The notes: generated from the sequence alone by a model not told the origin. 64,000 nt of DNA from Batillaria attramentaria (GCA_018292915.2 JACVVK020000141.1:888501-952500); one strand, 5' to 3'; shown: positions 51,953 through 64,000, counted from the stretch's first letter. Made by a program: numbers and translations.

Positions 51953-54900
51953 ACACAACGGCCACACATGCAGTGGATATATATTACTTCTATAGTAATT
52001 GATCGATTCACTTACTGACAACTAAGCAGTGTCCATTTCCATACATCCATACATGTATTTGTAATGATGAAAAACTCACCTTACCACCCATTGCAGTTTG
52101 TGGATCAAAAGCTGTCACAGAAAATCTTGACCCAAGCCCGAAAACAGCAAGAAGAGTTGGAAGATGAACATGGGCCAGCCAGGTAACAGTCATTGTCAAA
52201 TAGTATATTTATTCATTTGACAGGCCCTTCTTATTCGTGATGTAAAATAGTTTGTGTGGCTGATAATGTGATATCTCCAGCATCATTGGCTTTGCCTCTG
52301 ACATTTGAAAAGAGATATATATGATGAAACTTAAATAATATGGAATGAACATTTCATTTTGTTTGACTGTGAAGAATGGCACTGTTACTTTGCTTGTATT
52401 TTAAAAACTTTTATTCTTGTGATTTGCAGATCATCCAGTTCAAAGTCTGTTCGGAAAGCCCCTAAGCAAGTTTCACTTGGTGCAAGACGAGATGATTCCG
52501 ACTCTGATGACGATCTACCAGTTGATGATGGAGATATGGCTCCAGTGGTATGTTTTCCACTATAACTAGTATAAGTTGTCATTCAGCGTAAGTCATAGAA
52601 CCCTTTTACATACATTGTAACTGTACTTCTGTACTACTATATAGTACTAACCAGTTTAGCTGACATTGACACACTGTATACACACATCAAAATTTTCTAA
52701 TTTAAAACTTGAAAATGATGTTTGCAATAAAAAAATAGGAACTACACAAACATACAATTAAAATGAAAACAAGGATTTTTTTTTTAAAACTTGAAATGTA
52801 AATTAGCACTCACATGAAAACCAGTTAAAATCTTTAAAATATATCCACATTAAACAACAAACAACATGTACACCAACCAGAGTCACTACAATGGTTTCAG
52901 ATCTTATATTGTGTCTGCAGTGACTAAATCTGATGATGGATTAAACGCTTTTGATGAAAAAATTTCCACAGCGTTGTATGCCAAACAAATGTATTGAGAT
53001 GTTAGTTTAAGTTTAACATTGTATGCATACATTTTTCTATGGCGAACAGATAGTGCATGACTGTTGCAGCTTTGTGTTTTAAGTTTGTTGTTTGACCTGG
53101 TTTTACTTTTATCAGTGCACTTCATTTCAGCTGTATAGAAAATACGTTTCAGCCATATCTGGGACGCCGGAATGGCAGTGACCTGCATATTGTCAGAAAC
53201 TTCCTTAATTTACTGCAGTAGTGATCTTTACTAAATACTGTTTCTTGCAGGTGGTCGACGAAGCGGATGAAAAAGCCATCGAAGCCTTCATGTCAAAGAC
53301 ACCGAAAGTCAATCGAACACTGGCAGATATCATCAATGAAAAGCTTACAGAAAAGAAAACAGAAATTCAGACAGTCATGTCTGGTAAGTAATTCTAGTTA
53401 AGACCTGTTTTGCATTTCACACCTAAAGACGAACATTTTGTTTGTTGGAAAATCTGAAGGAGCAAAATTGTACATTTTCACTACTGCTTGCTTACTTGTG
53501 CATCATATCCAGCCTCCAAAGAATTCTTAGTCCTTTTTATGCTCCTTAATTTTATGCACCCATTCCAGGATTACTGGGCCTCATAGATCATGACTCGTTG
53601 TGGATGGGGGAATGGGCTTGAGCTTGAGAGAGTGCACGAGCACCTGAACGGCTCAGAACAACTTGGTTAATACAGTTGTACATGTACAAGGTTTATCGCA
53701 ATATAAGGTTATAGAAATGAAACACTAAATGAGCATGAACAAGCACAGCTCATGGGTATGCTCAGGGTAGAACAAATTTACATTGTGGCAGTACTGCCCC
53801 TCTGACAGGCCAAGTCGATCCGTGATTAATAATACCATAATCATTATGGTAAATCAGAACTATTAGACCTGGAGGGAGAGAGAGAGAGAGAGATGTGCTA
53901 TCAGCCTATGTGTTCTTAAAAAAAAAAAAGATGCGACTTGTGAGCTTAGATTTATCAGAAGATGGGCCTTTAACAAGAAATCTTTATCTTTTCCTTGCAT
54001 TGGGTAATCTTACAGTTACACTGTCATGTAAACAACCCCATTCCATGTAAACAACCACCACCCCTCATCCACAGGTGGTTCCTCTTTTCTTTTTCGTTCA
54101 CTCTTCATCATAACTGATTTTTGTGGACATTCTGGAATGAATTGTGTTTTCCTGTATTGTAGACGATGCCAGCGTTCAGCTTCAAGATCTTGATGAGCGA
54201 TTGGTGAGAATCTTCCAAGGTGTTGGGGAGGTGTTGCGTAAATACCGCAGCGGCAAACTTCCAAAAGCCTTCAAGACTTTGCCGGCTAGTGACAAGTGGG
54301 AACAGGTATGTTGCGGTTCCTGATCATGGTGTAAAAATAAGGCTTGTCACGGATCCCTGTCAAGGGTTGAAAATTTTTAAAAATGTATGTTTTATATGAT
54401 GTTCACATGTGGTCAAGAGTACAGAGGTGAGTCGACTGCTCAAAATGGCTACCCATTCACATGAATGATGCTACAAATTTGTTTAAAAAGCATGCACAGT
54501 TGTCTACTTTGGCTCACTTGTTCAGTATAAATCAGAGTTTCAAACAGTGAGAATTGGCTGTGGTACATTTACTTCTTGCGTTTAAAACTCTGGGTTTTTG
54601 GCGAAAAATCGGTGATTGCAGTGGAAGAAAAACGTGACAGAAAGTACTTGCGATCGCTGAAGTGTTATTTTGAGAAACATGGAGAACGGTCAGTGAACCC
54701 ATTTGCTGTCTCCAAATACTCAAAACTGCCTTTATTTCAGTCGGCATACTGGCAGGTGTCAAATATTTTCCGTTTTTTAGAAAAATGACTGAAAATGTAG
54801 GCACGTTTGGACATAACGTCGGCGTAAACTTCCGATGATCAACATCGACCACCGAGGTCGAACGTACTTTTGTCCTGCGAAATACCTAACTTGCATAATC

Positions 54901-57900
54901 TCAACATCGTTTTTTCACTCTTTATTTTTCATGGAAGAACACCGATATATCTCGTGTTGTTGAAAAGAAACTTCGTGTTGATTTCGAAGACCCGACGGTG
55001 TGTTAATTTTACTGTTATGTTCATGCGAGAAAAAAATCGATCGCTACACTTGGGTATGAGATAAATTCAACCAGCGGCCGTTTCAAACACAAGCTGGAAG
55101 CATGATTTCTTTGAGCTGATGACTTTGATTACCGTCACTGGAGGAGGCAGCCGATAATCCCGAGGGTAAGTTTTAAGTGTTAAGTGTTATCTTCAGACAA
55201 ATCTAGTCAACTCAGCAGCAAAAAGTGAATAAACACAAAGAGTCTGTGTTCTTGTGCATTTTGGAATACTGCTGACAACAGCGGCAATGGTAAACTCGAT
55301 GTTAGTGTGGTGATTGGTATCACCAACACGTGGATGTTAATCCTTGTCGTGATTCTAATCGATACAGCCGTGGAGACATTTGTGGTTTAGGTTGTAAACG
55401 TTATGTTCATGACTCTGTTACAAAAGTTGTGTATTCAGCAACAAACAATGAATGCCTTAGGTATTTTTAGGTGGAAAGCTACTCGGAAAAAGATCCTTTG
55501 CGGGGAGTAAAGCTTTCTTGTAAAATTTCAGATGTCTCTGGTTTGAACACAACTTTACTCACAAACGAAGGTCGTCAGCATTATGTTCAAACTCATACGA
55601 CGACAAGTCTAGCACCAAACAAAAATAAAATATCCTGCTAAACATCTTTGGCATAATTTTTCTCCCTGGAGTCTTGAAAATTTCCATTCAAACACATTTT
55701 TGTGTGTTCATCTGTTTGTTTATTGAAGTTAACTTTACACACCGTACCCAGATTCATGCAGTTGTTATATTATGTACAAACAACAACTTGGGCATTCCTT
55801 CATTTTTTTAATGGCCAGAAATAGAGGACAGCGAAATTATGTGTTTTTATTCATGACTGTGGTTTTTTTTTTCCAGGATCACACCAACAGAAAATGTGCA
55901 GGAGCTGTTTGTGTTTGAACACAACTTTATACACAGACAGTGGGTTTCAAGTTATGTTCAGTCAAAGGTTACATTTTTTTCCTTTGCTGTACTGAAAAAT
56001 GATATGTATACACTATTTCCTATGCTGTGAGCCCCTTTTTGATTATAGCAGTTTGTATACATCATCCCTGTGTGTGTTTGAGTGAAAGCTGTTGCATGAG
56101 TGTTTGTCAAGTTAAGTTCCAGCAACTTGATGATGACAGTTAACAATTTTATTATGCTTTTAAATCATATTTTTGTGAAGAGAATGTGTACCTTCGATTA
56201 AAGCACACTTCCTGGTAATACATTTTTTTGTTCCGTTTCCTCTTCTTTGAATTTGACAGTCTCAAATGAGTCTGTCACAGTGTAGTGTTATGTTCGAAGT
56301 TGCGTAAAGTTACATTCATGTAGCTTGAGATAGCAATTATCTATGGGATTAAGCTTAAAATCATACTTTGAGGGGGTTAAAGAGTACCTCCCATTGAACC
56401 ACACTTACTACAACTGATATGTTTTGTTCTTTTTCCTTCTGGTTGACTTTAGCTATCTGAAATTTGTCTGTCACAGTGTAATGTTGTGTTCAAGTGTGTC
56501 AAGTTATGTTCAGACAGCTGGATATGGTAATAATTCATGTGTTAAAGCTGTTAGATACATTTTTGTGTGAGTAAGGTTTACTTACCATAAAAACAAAGTC
56601 ACTGGTAATGTATTTTTTTGTACCTTTTCCTCCTGTGTGACTTTAAAAGTATTGAATGAGTCTGTCACGTTGTAATGTTATGTTTAAGCATGCTCAGTTC
56701 TTTCTTTGATCACTTTATTCAGGGACACAGTGAAGTAGCAACTGTTATTTTTGTTTTTGCATGTATTTCAAGGATCAGTCTTTAATTTTACTGGGAAACA
56801 ATAATAACTGGAATAAAATGTTTAGCTTTTTAAAGGGTTTTATTGACATGTTCCGTCAAGCAGAAAACCAGAAACATTTGAATCCATTTCTGTTCACGTA
56901 TCATTTATTATTGTTCATGTATTGCACTACATTATTATTGAGTAACCCAAACAATGTTCTTAAGAAGTTTTTACTGACCAAACAGTAGCAGTTCTCTGTC
57001 ATAATGGTGCTCAGTTTAGCAATTTCAGTTTAGCATGCTGCTTGATGTAAAGTTATGTTCACACCACTTTTTCATTGCATTTCTTTGCATCTGGTGAGTC
57101 TTTCCTTCTCTTTTGTGATATTGTTGAAGGTTAAGCCTTCAAAATAAAAACACAAAATGCAAACAACATCACTGGTTTGTTTTTGCCTTGAAATTTCAAG
57201 TCTGCAAAAATGTGACAGTGTTTAATGTTATGTACAGACTCACAACTTATTTTTTCAAATACGGCCAATCGACAACTTGTATGAGAAAATCAGATACGGT
57301 GAAGATTGCTCATGACAAGACATACCAAATTCACATAAAATAGTTTGTTTATCACTTTGCTGAAAACTGGGTACTCATGTCACACTCACTCGACTCAACT
57401 CTGTACTCTTGACCATGTACACAATGCCCTTTTGTCTTGCATGGTGTGCTGGCCTTTTTCTCGTTGCCCTGTCTTTGATATATCACCTATACGTGGTGGA
57501 AAAGGGCGTTAAAGTTTAAACTTCCGAACATCCGTCCGTCCATTCTTGTCTTGTTTGGTTTTAACAGACACACAGAGGCATACAGGGATGGTGTGTGTGA
57601 GTGTTATTTTTTGCACGTCATTGGCAAATTTAGCCTTCATCGGGCTTCATTACCACAATGATCATTGAGAAGTCAGCAATTGAGCAAATGCAGACAGTAC
57701 ATGGCTTTATTCAAGGTTCTTCCTGCAGGTTGATCAAATCCTAACTATGCAAAAAAGTGTTTTGCACAGAGCAGGTCGATCTGTGAGCTTAAACAAGCTG
57801 TGGTATGTATAGATCTTTAACCATTGGGTGTAGACGTGCGTGATAAAGTCATGTTCATACATGTCTGTTTTGGGTGACAGATTTTGTATGTGACCAAGCC

Positions 57901-60664
57901 AGAGCAGTGGTCAGCAGCAGCCATGTACCAAGCCACCCGTATCTTTGCCTCCAATCTAAGCGCCAGTCTTGCACAAAGGTAGGTAATAGTACTAATACAG
58001 CAGGGCCTGTCCTTGCTGACCACCCAACATCACTGAATAACAAATTTTGTTGCTGTGTTATTAAATCAGCACAAATTATAAAGTGGATTTCCACTTTTTC
58101 ACAACAGTTTAAAGAGTAGACTATAGCTGGGCTGACTAACATCGATGAAAACTGAAACTAGAACGTAAAGATCTACAAGTCAGGCTTTTTGCTGCTTTTT
58201 TAAATTTTTCTTTTTACGTTCAATATCTTAATGTGTTAAATTTATTTTTGTTCCACGGTGTCATACCTACCATGGATATATATTACGGTTTCATGTAACA
58301 TTTCCGCAAAATTTCTTCTGTCTCATTTGAAGCATAGATAATTATTATTACTATATTAGTATTAGTACAGGTTGGGGAATTTTCAGTCATTTGGCAATTT
58401 TCAGCCAAATTTCCTAGTCTTTCAGCCAACAAAAATCCCAGTTTCAGCCAGAGATAAACAAGGGGTGAAAAGATTGCACACAGTGAAGTATGGATACATG
58501 TACTGCCATATTTTTGGCACAGTCTAACTTCATTTTTGAAGACTTGCATGTCAGTACCAAGGTGGTATTTACTTTTGGGCGCCTGGAGATACTACTAAAT
58601 GCCTTTAAACATGCTAAAATTTGTTTTCTTAAGTGGGTCGTGGTCCCCCCAGCAGGGCTTTCCCTCCGCACCCCTGTCTAGGTTCCCGTCTTTATTTCCC
58701 TCGGCAATTCCCCAGCCTGATTAGTAATCTGTTTGTTTTGTTTGTATGAGAATGAGGTATTACATTGTCTGAACCTTTTTTGTTCCAGATTTTTCTACCT
58801 GGTACTGTTGCCCCGCATACGAGACGACATCGTTGAATACAAGAGACTCAACTTTCATCTTTTCATGGTTTGTACACTGCGTTTTGATATAACGTTGTTC
58901 AGTGAAGGACACTTTTTTCTTTTCTTCCTGTGTAATGCATATAAATGAAATGGTATTTGTTTTTGTTTTTAAATGAGGAGGTTTCTGTTTTAACTGTGCA
59001 TGATTAGCGTTGTGTATTGTGTGTGAAACTGTTTTCCTTTTTGTCCCTCACAGGCCTTGAAGAAAGCATTGTTCAAGCCTGCTGCATTCTTCAAAGGGAT
59101 CCTTCTTCCCATGTGCGAGGTGAGTAGTTCTGCCGGGTGGGGGTGGAAAGAATGATGAGAGTAAGATATTCATTAAGGGGGCAGTTGGTGGTGTAGAGTT
59201 AACACTCCTGCCACCAACATGAGAGGCTGAGATTCAAGTCCCACTTTGGGCTTAAATCTTTCGAGTGAAGTCTGTGGCACCATTCATTTAGGCCGACCAT
59301 CTTGAATTCTCACTGGGTACTCTGGCTTCTTCGTCCTCCACTTAAGAAATATTCAGTCCATAAAACACTCAAAGTAAATGCAGTTTTAAATTCTAGGTAA
59401 CTGAGCTGACCCTTCGCGTGTTGATATCTGATGTGATGCCCAGCTTGAGAAAGGGAGAGAGAGCTTGACTCTTCTGTAGCATAGTGAATGAATCTGCATC
59501 TCCCATTGCAGGCTGGCGACTGTACTCTGCGTGAAGCAAATATCGTGAGCAGTGTCCTGCGGGAGAGCAGCATTCCCATGGTGCACTCTGCCGTCGCTGT
59601 CTACAAAATCGCGGAGATGGATTACAACGGAGCCAACTCCATCTTTCTCCGTACGCTGCTTGACAAGAAGTACGCTTTTCCCTACCAGACTGTTGACGCT
59701 GTTGTGGCACACTTCATGAGGTAAATAATTTGGACTTTTTCTGAGCTGATATCTGAATAATGTACTAGTGCATCACAGCAAACCCGCAAACTGACTTAAC
59801 TGTAGTGCCATGCTCAAAACAAAAAAAAATGGTTCGTGTGTACTGTGAGGTGGTGATGATTGGGTGTTTTGCACTACTGTTTGGGTTTTTTTTTTGGGGG
59901 GGGGGTTTGGGGTTTTTTTTGTGTGTGTGTTTTTGTTTGTTTTTTGGTTGTTTTTTTTTGGGGGGGGGGGGGGGCAATTTTGGTTTCATATTTATTTTCT
60001 TATTGGTTTGGGGTCGGTTTGTACTTGTAGCTTTGGCTGGTTGGTCACTTTCGCAGTCACTTTTCCTCGTTACACAGATTTCAGATTCGATCTCTTTCTC
60101 TTTTTGTCGAGTTTTATCAGGTACAGATTGTTTAATGTGTACAGTAGGCTATGTATGGCTAAAAACAAAGTCCCATGCACTAGCAACATATTTATCAAAC
60201 GTGTGCATAGCAAAGTTGCTGAATGAGCATATATGCATTTTAACAGTAATGACTTAGATGCAAGATATCAGTCAGTAATACACATGTATGTATGTATACC
60301 GGTAACACATTCTTTTCTTCTTTTTTACATTTTTGAATCTTGCATTTTTAAAAAATTTTTTTTACTCAACCTTTGACTCCCACGCATGGTACCATCTATC
60401 AAAGCTGTTCACGCAGATGCACTGTGTTTCAGGTTTATCATCGACAAGAGAAAACTACCTGTTTTGTGGCATCAGTGTCTGCTGACCTTCGTACAGCGCT
60501 ACAAACGCGACCTTGCCCAAGAGCAGAAGGAACAGCTTTACGAGTTGCTGCGAAAACATGACCACCCAGAAATCACACCTGAAGTGCGGAGGGAGCTGCA
60601 GAATTCAGTTTGTCGAGGAGAGGATGATCCAAATGAGCAGGAGTCAGGAGCTATGGTGTATTGA
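51586..60664 (+). CDS. BYSL: Bystin, complete, 10 exons
   Basis: Bystin (Enp1 in yeast) is a nucleolar factor bound to pre-40S particles and needed for 18S rRNA maturation. Exons: 51586-51723, 52097-52182, 52430-52547, 53251-53383, 54163-54305, 57881-57978, 58789-58867, 59054-59119, 59512-59720, 60433-60664. All GT/AG sites and phases agree, giving 433 residues (human about 437). The N-terminus is basic then acidic ([32 protein letters not shown]). The bystin domain starts near residue 115 and includes [90 protein letters not shown] and [17 protein letters not shown]. The ATG is chosen because the sequence is family-like from there; upstream in-frame codons are not. No damage is visible. Confidence 0.98.
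52097..52182 (+). CDS. BYSL: BYSL exon 2
   Basis: Acceptor CCATTGCAG, donor CCAG|GTAACA, leaves in phase 2. [20 protein letters not shown], the conserved helix after the N-terminus. Confidence 0.97.
52430..52547 (+). CDS. BYSL: BYSL exon 3, acidic linker
   Basis: Acceptor GTGATTTGCAG, donor GTG|GTATGT. Ser/Lys-rich then [18 protein letters not shown], a likely CK2-type acidic patch. Confidence 0.95.
53251..53383 (+). CDS. BYSL: BYSL exon 4
   Basis: Acceptor TTTCTTGCAG, donor TCTG|GTAAGT, leaves in phase 1. Starts the bystin domain: [16 protein letters not shown] then [15 protein letters not shown]. Confidence 0.97.
54163..54305 (+). CDS. BYSL: BYSL exon 5
   Basis: Acceptor CTGTATTGTAG, donor CAG|GTATGT. 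Contains [20 protein letters not shown]. Confidence 0.97.
54306..57880. other. BYSL intron 5 with degenerate ~195-base repeats
   Basis: No exon seen in 3.6 kb. GAGTCTGTCACAGTGTA-like DNA followed by TGTTATGTTC recurs near 56270, 56468 and 56661 (period about 195). More worn copies lie between 55740 and 57250. A truncated SINE lies at 57440-57545. Confidence 0.65.
57440..57545 (+). mobile_element. SINE family 1, 5'-truncated copy E
   Basis: Only the body and tail remain (GTGCTGGCC ... GTGGTGGAAAAGGGCGTT). TTGTCTTG at 57432-57439 and 57546-57553 is a plausible target duplication, so the copy was truncated on insertion. Confidence 0.75.
57881..57978 (+). CDS. BYSL: BYSL exon 6
   Basis: Acceptor TTGGGTGACAG, donor AAAG|GTAGGT, leaves in phase 2. 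[20 protein letters not shown] then IFASNL. Confidence 0.97.
58368..58719. mobile_element. MITE family M1, copy 3 with 7-base TSD
   Basis: Ends CAGGTTGGGGAATT and AATTCCCCAGCCTG are inverted. The perfect duplication ATTAGTA lies at 58361-58367 and 58720-58726, fixing the 352-base element in BYSL intron 6. The near-8-base TSD recalls hAT elements, but the superfamily is not proven. Confidence 0.88.
58789..58867 (+). CDS. BYSL: BYSL exon 7
   Basis: Acceptor TTTGTTCCAG, donor [29 protein letters not shown]. Confidence 0.97.
59054..59119 (+). CDS. BYSL: BYSL exon 8
   Basis: Acceptor TCCCTCACAG, donor [29 protein letters not shown] then CE. Only 22 codons. Confidence 0.97.
59180..59410 (+). mobile_element. 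SINE family 2, worn copy in BYSL intron 8
   Basis: GTTGGTGGTGTAGAGTTAAC A-box-like and GATTCAAGTCCCACTTTGGG B-box-like head, then the body also seen at 63400 (GGCACCATTCATT, GGTACTCTGGCTTC, GAGCTGACCCTTCGCG). Confidence 0.75.
59512..59720 (+). CDS. BYSL: BYSL exon 9
   Basis: Acceptor CCCATTGCAG, donor GAG|GTAAAT, leaves in phase 2. [20 protein letters not shown], then the highly conserved [20 protein letters not shown]. Confidence 0.98.
60433..60664 (+). CDS. BYSL: BYSL exon 10 with stop codon
   Basis: Acceptor [31 protein letters not shown] then the Glu/Arg-rich end [14 protein letters not shown] and TGA at 60662-60664. Confidence 0.98.
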
Positions 60665-60873
60665 CGGACCGTTTTCGACTAAAAGTGACATGAACTGCTG
60701 GATATCACTAGATCCACTCACTGGTGGTGTATGTGCTGAAGCTGGGACGTGTGAATAGATGGATTTGATTCACTCTTTTTGTGCTGAAGCTAGGCATTGC
60801 AGCTCGGGTATTTGCATTGTGGAGAGTTTGGCATGATCCTCTTCGGTGGTTGACCTGCGTGTGATTAGCGGCT

Positions 60874-61309
60874 CAGGGTTCGTACAGGCATTGAATGTCT
60901 TTGAAAGTCTTGGAATTTTGGAGACCCTTTTTCAAGTCTTTGAAAGTCTTTAAATTTCGATGTTTTGAAAAAATGTCTTTGAAAGTCTTTGGAAAATCGC
61001 GAAATGATTTTTTTTTTTTTTCCCCACGACCGTATTTTCGGGGCCAGCTCACTGTTTGTGTGTCTCTGGCCGTGTCACTGTGCCTTTCCTTTCGCTCCAC
61101 TCGCGAGTCGACTCTGGTTGGTCACAAAGCGCATGCGGTGACACGTGACTGGCTATTTTAAGATCACACTGGTGTATATATATACGTATAATATACGAGT
61201 ATTCATTATTAGGATTGCGAGAGCAGGGTCTTTGAATTTTTATTTTTGGTCTTTGAAAAGTCCTTAAAAAGTCTTTGAATTTTGTTCTCAAAATCCTGCA
61301 CGAACCCTG
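60874..61309. mobile_element. MITE family M5 in the BYSL 3' flank
   Basis: CAGGGTTCGTACAGG at the left and CCTGCACGAACCCTG at the right are inverted. CTTTGAAAGTCTT motifs lie near both ends. Length 436 bases, 210 bases after the BYSL stop, so it may be part of the transcript. The ends resemble ISL2EU/hAT-type MITEs, class unproven. Confidence 0.8.
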
Positions 61310-63390
61310 TAGTGAGCTGTACAGTAAAGGTTTAACACCCCACTGAGCAGGTTTGTTTCTGATCAGCTGTCACTGCTTTCAAACTTTCATGGTGAAGCAT
61401 GGGTTTAACCCCAGGATTTGTTATGATTACCATGTGATATGATGAATCAATATTTCTATGCTCATAGTCGTAGGCACTCATCGGTTGTGTCTCTCCAGAT
61501 TTTTTAGGTTTCCTTTGTCAGCAAAATTCCAAATAGGTTCATGCGTGGTGCTGCACAACAGCGTCACATTTCCGTCAGAGAGTGCAACCCAAATTTTCCA
61601 TAAGGGAAAATTGCAGTAGTTAAGAAGTGAAAAAAGTGTGTTTGAGTGTGTGTGTGTGTGTGTGTGTAAAGGGGTGGATGGGGTGTATGTGAAAGAGAGA
61701 GAGGGAGAAAGAGAGAGAAAAAGAGAGATACTTGTACTGCTGTGCCAACCGTTCTTCTCATGGAGTGAAACTGAATTAAAGTAATTAACAAACTGCAGCT
61801 GTGTTACCAGTTCTGTTTGACTACTGAAGAGCTTCAGTGTCCAGTACGAAAACATCATGGAAATGATTGCAAATTTTCATCGTGCAAACCATGAAACTGC
61901 ATGAAATACATTTGGTGTGTCTTTGCTGTTTGGTTGGCGATCCAGCGTCCTATCTGACCCATAGGCATGGTATTGGTATCAAAGACAGAGCACGGAGAAA
62001 ACATGCGGGCACAACTTGCTACTCACAGCCAAGAATCAAACTTGGGACCAAGCACAGAAAGTCTTTTTCTCTAATAGCTCGACTAGTCACCTTCCTCCGT
62101 TTCTTTTGTTGTTTGGTATATTTTCATTGACTTACGTGAAGCATGCATGTACCCTTTAACTCTTTATCAGTCCAAGGTGGACCATCCCCTGCCCACTATA
62201 TGATAAGACTGGTTCAAAAGAAACAGCTACTGCACTGCCATTGGCAGCCACTTCAAGCCACTATTACACAAAGCATGAGCCTTCACACTAGGCCTGAGAC
62301 CTCTGCAGATTACATGAAAGTGGCTTGAATTGGCTCGTAGTGATATGAAGATCTCAACTGAAAACGCGATTTTTGCGTGGGCTTTTAAGAGTTAAAGAGG
62401 CTGTTGCTACCATATTAATTTTACCAGGCTCACAAATCGTTCAGAGCTGTTTTCATGGTACATACATCATCGCAACACCTGGACAGAGACAGCTTCTGTA
62501 ATGATGGCACTGTGCCAACAGAAGGGTCCTCGATGCCGCGGCGCGCGGCGATCACACTGAGCACTCCAGCAGTGTAACAACGGTCGTAGAATTTGAATGT
62601 CCGACTGTTTGCACAAAGTGTAAACAACATTGTATCGCATTAAGAGCTGTACTAGTCATCATGATTGAATATTTCGAGTGTGCAGTGTGCGCTAACGAGC
62701 GAAACTGTTCCAAAACATAAGCTGGCATAACAAAGATGTAATTAACCCATTTAAAAAAAACAACAACAATAATAATCATAATCAATAGTACTTGTTTAGC
62801 GCTTAATCTCGCATTAAAACAAGTCATAGCCACAGACACACACACACACACACACACTGACATGCACTACCCGTCCTGATGCATGATGAACAGTTGCAGT
62901 CAAAGGGAAACAACAAAAACATTTGACAACAACAACGACAAAAACAGAAGAAACATGGTTGGGATGTAGACTATCCATACAGAAACGCGTAAGTAGTAAG
63001 TGAACGGCCGATGCATGTCCCACATTTCAACACTGCAAACAAAATATTGATGAAACTGTTACGCGTATCGGCTGTCTGCTTCCCATGCTCCAGGCTATTT
63101 TCTTTCCATTCAGCAGTGCATAGGGTTTCTGTGTCCTCCCTCGCTTGTCTTGACAATAGATTATGAGATCACCCGTACTTGGCCAGTCCTATTACAATGT
63201 GTCATACATCCATGTCCTTGTTGAGGGAAAAAAAGCATCTGGCAATTTCACACGCAGAAGCAGCTGAAACCGTTTCTAGTTGTTAGTTTTTGGATCGTGG
63301 ATCATTTTAAGTCCTGAATTTCCAAGCTGTCATACCACACTGTAAAACCATACCAGCTGGTGTCAACTGCAATCATCCGAGGCAACAAGT
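61310..63390. other. Intergenic, nothing recognised
   Basis: Contains a short GT run with GA-rich DNA (61645-61730), a reversed retroelement-like (AAT)n/TTTAGCGCTTAA tail near 62765-62810 and a CA run at 62835-62857. No coding sequence is recognised on either strand. Confidence 0.6.
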
Positions 63391-63394
63391 ACTA

Positions 63395-63793
63395 AACCTT
63401 CGGTTGGTGGTCTAATGGTTAAGAGACGTGTCACCAATGCGAGAGCTCAGGGCTTCGAGTCCCACTCGGGGCAAAGAAATTTTCCTTCTCGTATGTGGCA
63501 CCGTTCATTCGGGCCGATCGTCGGGGGTTCTCTCCGGGTACTCCGGCTTCCTCCCCCTCTGCTTTGGAAATGTTCAGCCCACCAAATTTGAAAAATAAAT
63601 GCAATTCTAAATTCCGAAATTTAAATAGCTGTGCTGACCCTTCGCACCACGTGATTGTAATGTGTTTATGTTCAGTGTGTGAGAGAATGCGTGTGATTCA
63701 CGTCAGCGTGCGTGTTGGGTTTAGTTCGCGGCGCTTTGAGCCGATTCATGAAATTGGGTAAAGCGCTTATACAATACTCATTATTATTATTAT
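63395..63793 (+). mobile_element. SINE family 2, near-full copy
   Basis: tRNA-like head with A box TGGTCTAATGGTTAAGAG and B box CTTCGAGTCCC, then a body of about 300 bases. It ends GGCGCTTTGAGCC, then AAAGCGCTTATACAATACTC and (ATT)n. The tail matches the style of the LINE fragment tail near 8270-8345. Confidence 0.82.
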
Positions 63794-64000
63794 AAAGAAA
63801 AAGCAAGGCAAGAAAAGGGAGAGGAAAAAGAGCAACAGTGTATGTGCTTAAGGTTATGTTCCACGAGGTAGGATTAACTCGCAGAGCTATAAATAGTTTA
63901 TAGTTCGGCGGATTAACCACAGTACTCCGTCTCCCTGAAAGTGTGTGGCTACATTTAACTTATTAATGAATTGACACGCCATCCCTAATCCCCCCTGTAA

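Overview
This is nuclear DNA of an animal, most likely a mollusc or another lophotrochozoan. The evidence is intron-rich genes with GT/AG splice sites and conserved metazoan proteins (CAMSAP/patronin, bystin, a SMIM13-like protein). There are also tRNA-derived SINEs, non-LTR retrotransposon remnants, many palindromic MITEs and very dense CA/GT/CT microsatellites. The mollusc placement is inference from repeat style; no species can be read from the sequence. There are no bacterial operons, CRISPR arrays or phage features.

Layout. (1) 1-23636, plus strand: eleven exons of a CAMSAP/patronin microtubule minus-end-binding protein. The 5' part (most of the CH domain) lies off the left edge; the C-terminal CKK domain is complete. 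Its 8.3-kb and 4.6-kb introns are packed with transposons. (2) 23637-33600: CAMSAP 3' UTR and intergenic DNA with several tandem duplications, SINEs and MITEs, and no recognised gene. (3) 35887-36494, minus strand: a two-exon SMIM13-like small membrane protein whose coding end has been tandemly duplicated downstream. (4) 37287-40350, plus strand: a protein with three U1-type C2H2 zinc fingers, of the dsRNA-binding ZNF346/ZNF385/ZMAT style. (5) 42.8-48.0 kb: an unrecognised, repeat-built locus with one plausible exon. It is followed by four phase-compatible cassettes coding PKETDQ-like hexapeptides, then two further minisatellites. (6) 48.0-51.5 kb: tandem-duplicated AT-rich DNA. (7) 51586-60664, plus strand: a complete ten-exon bystin (BYSL) gene of 433 codons, with a MITE in its 3' flank. 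(8) 61.3-64 kb: intergenic DNA with a tRNA-derived SINE.

The recognised genes are unrelated housekeeping or cytoskeletal genes and do not form a pathway. I see no new gene system. The most unusual parts are the 44.4-47.5 kb cassette/minisatellite locus, the SMIM13 stop-spanning duplication, a dated LINE insertion with a target-site duplication inside an older repeat, a SINE family sharing its 3' tail with a local LINE, and several MITE families with readable ends.
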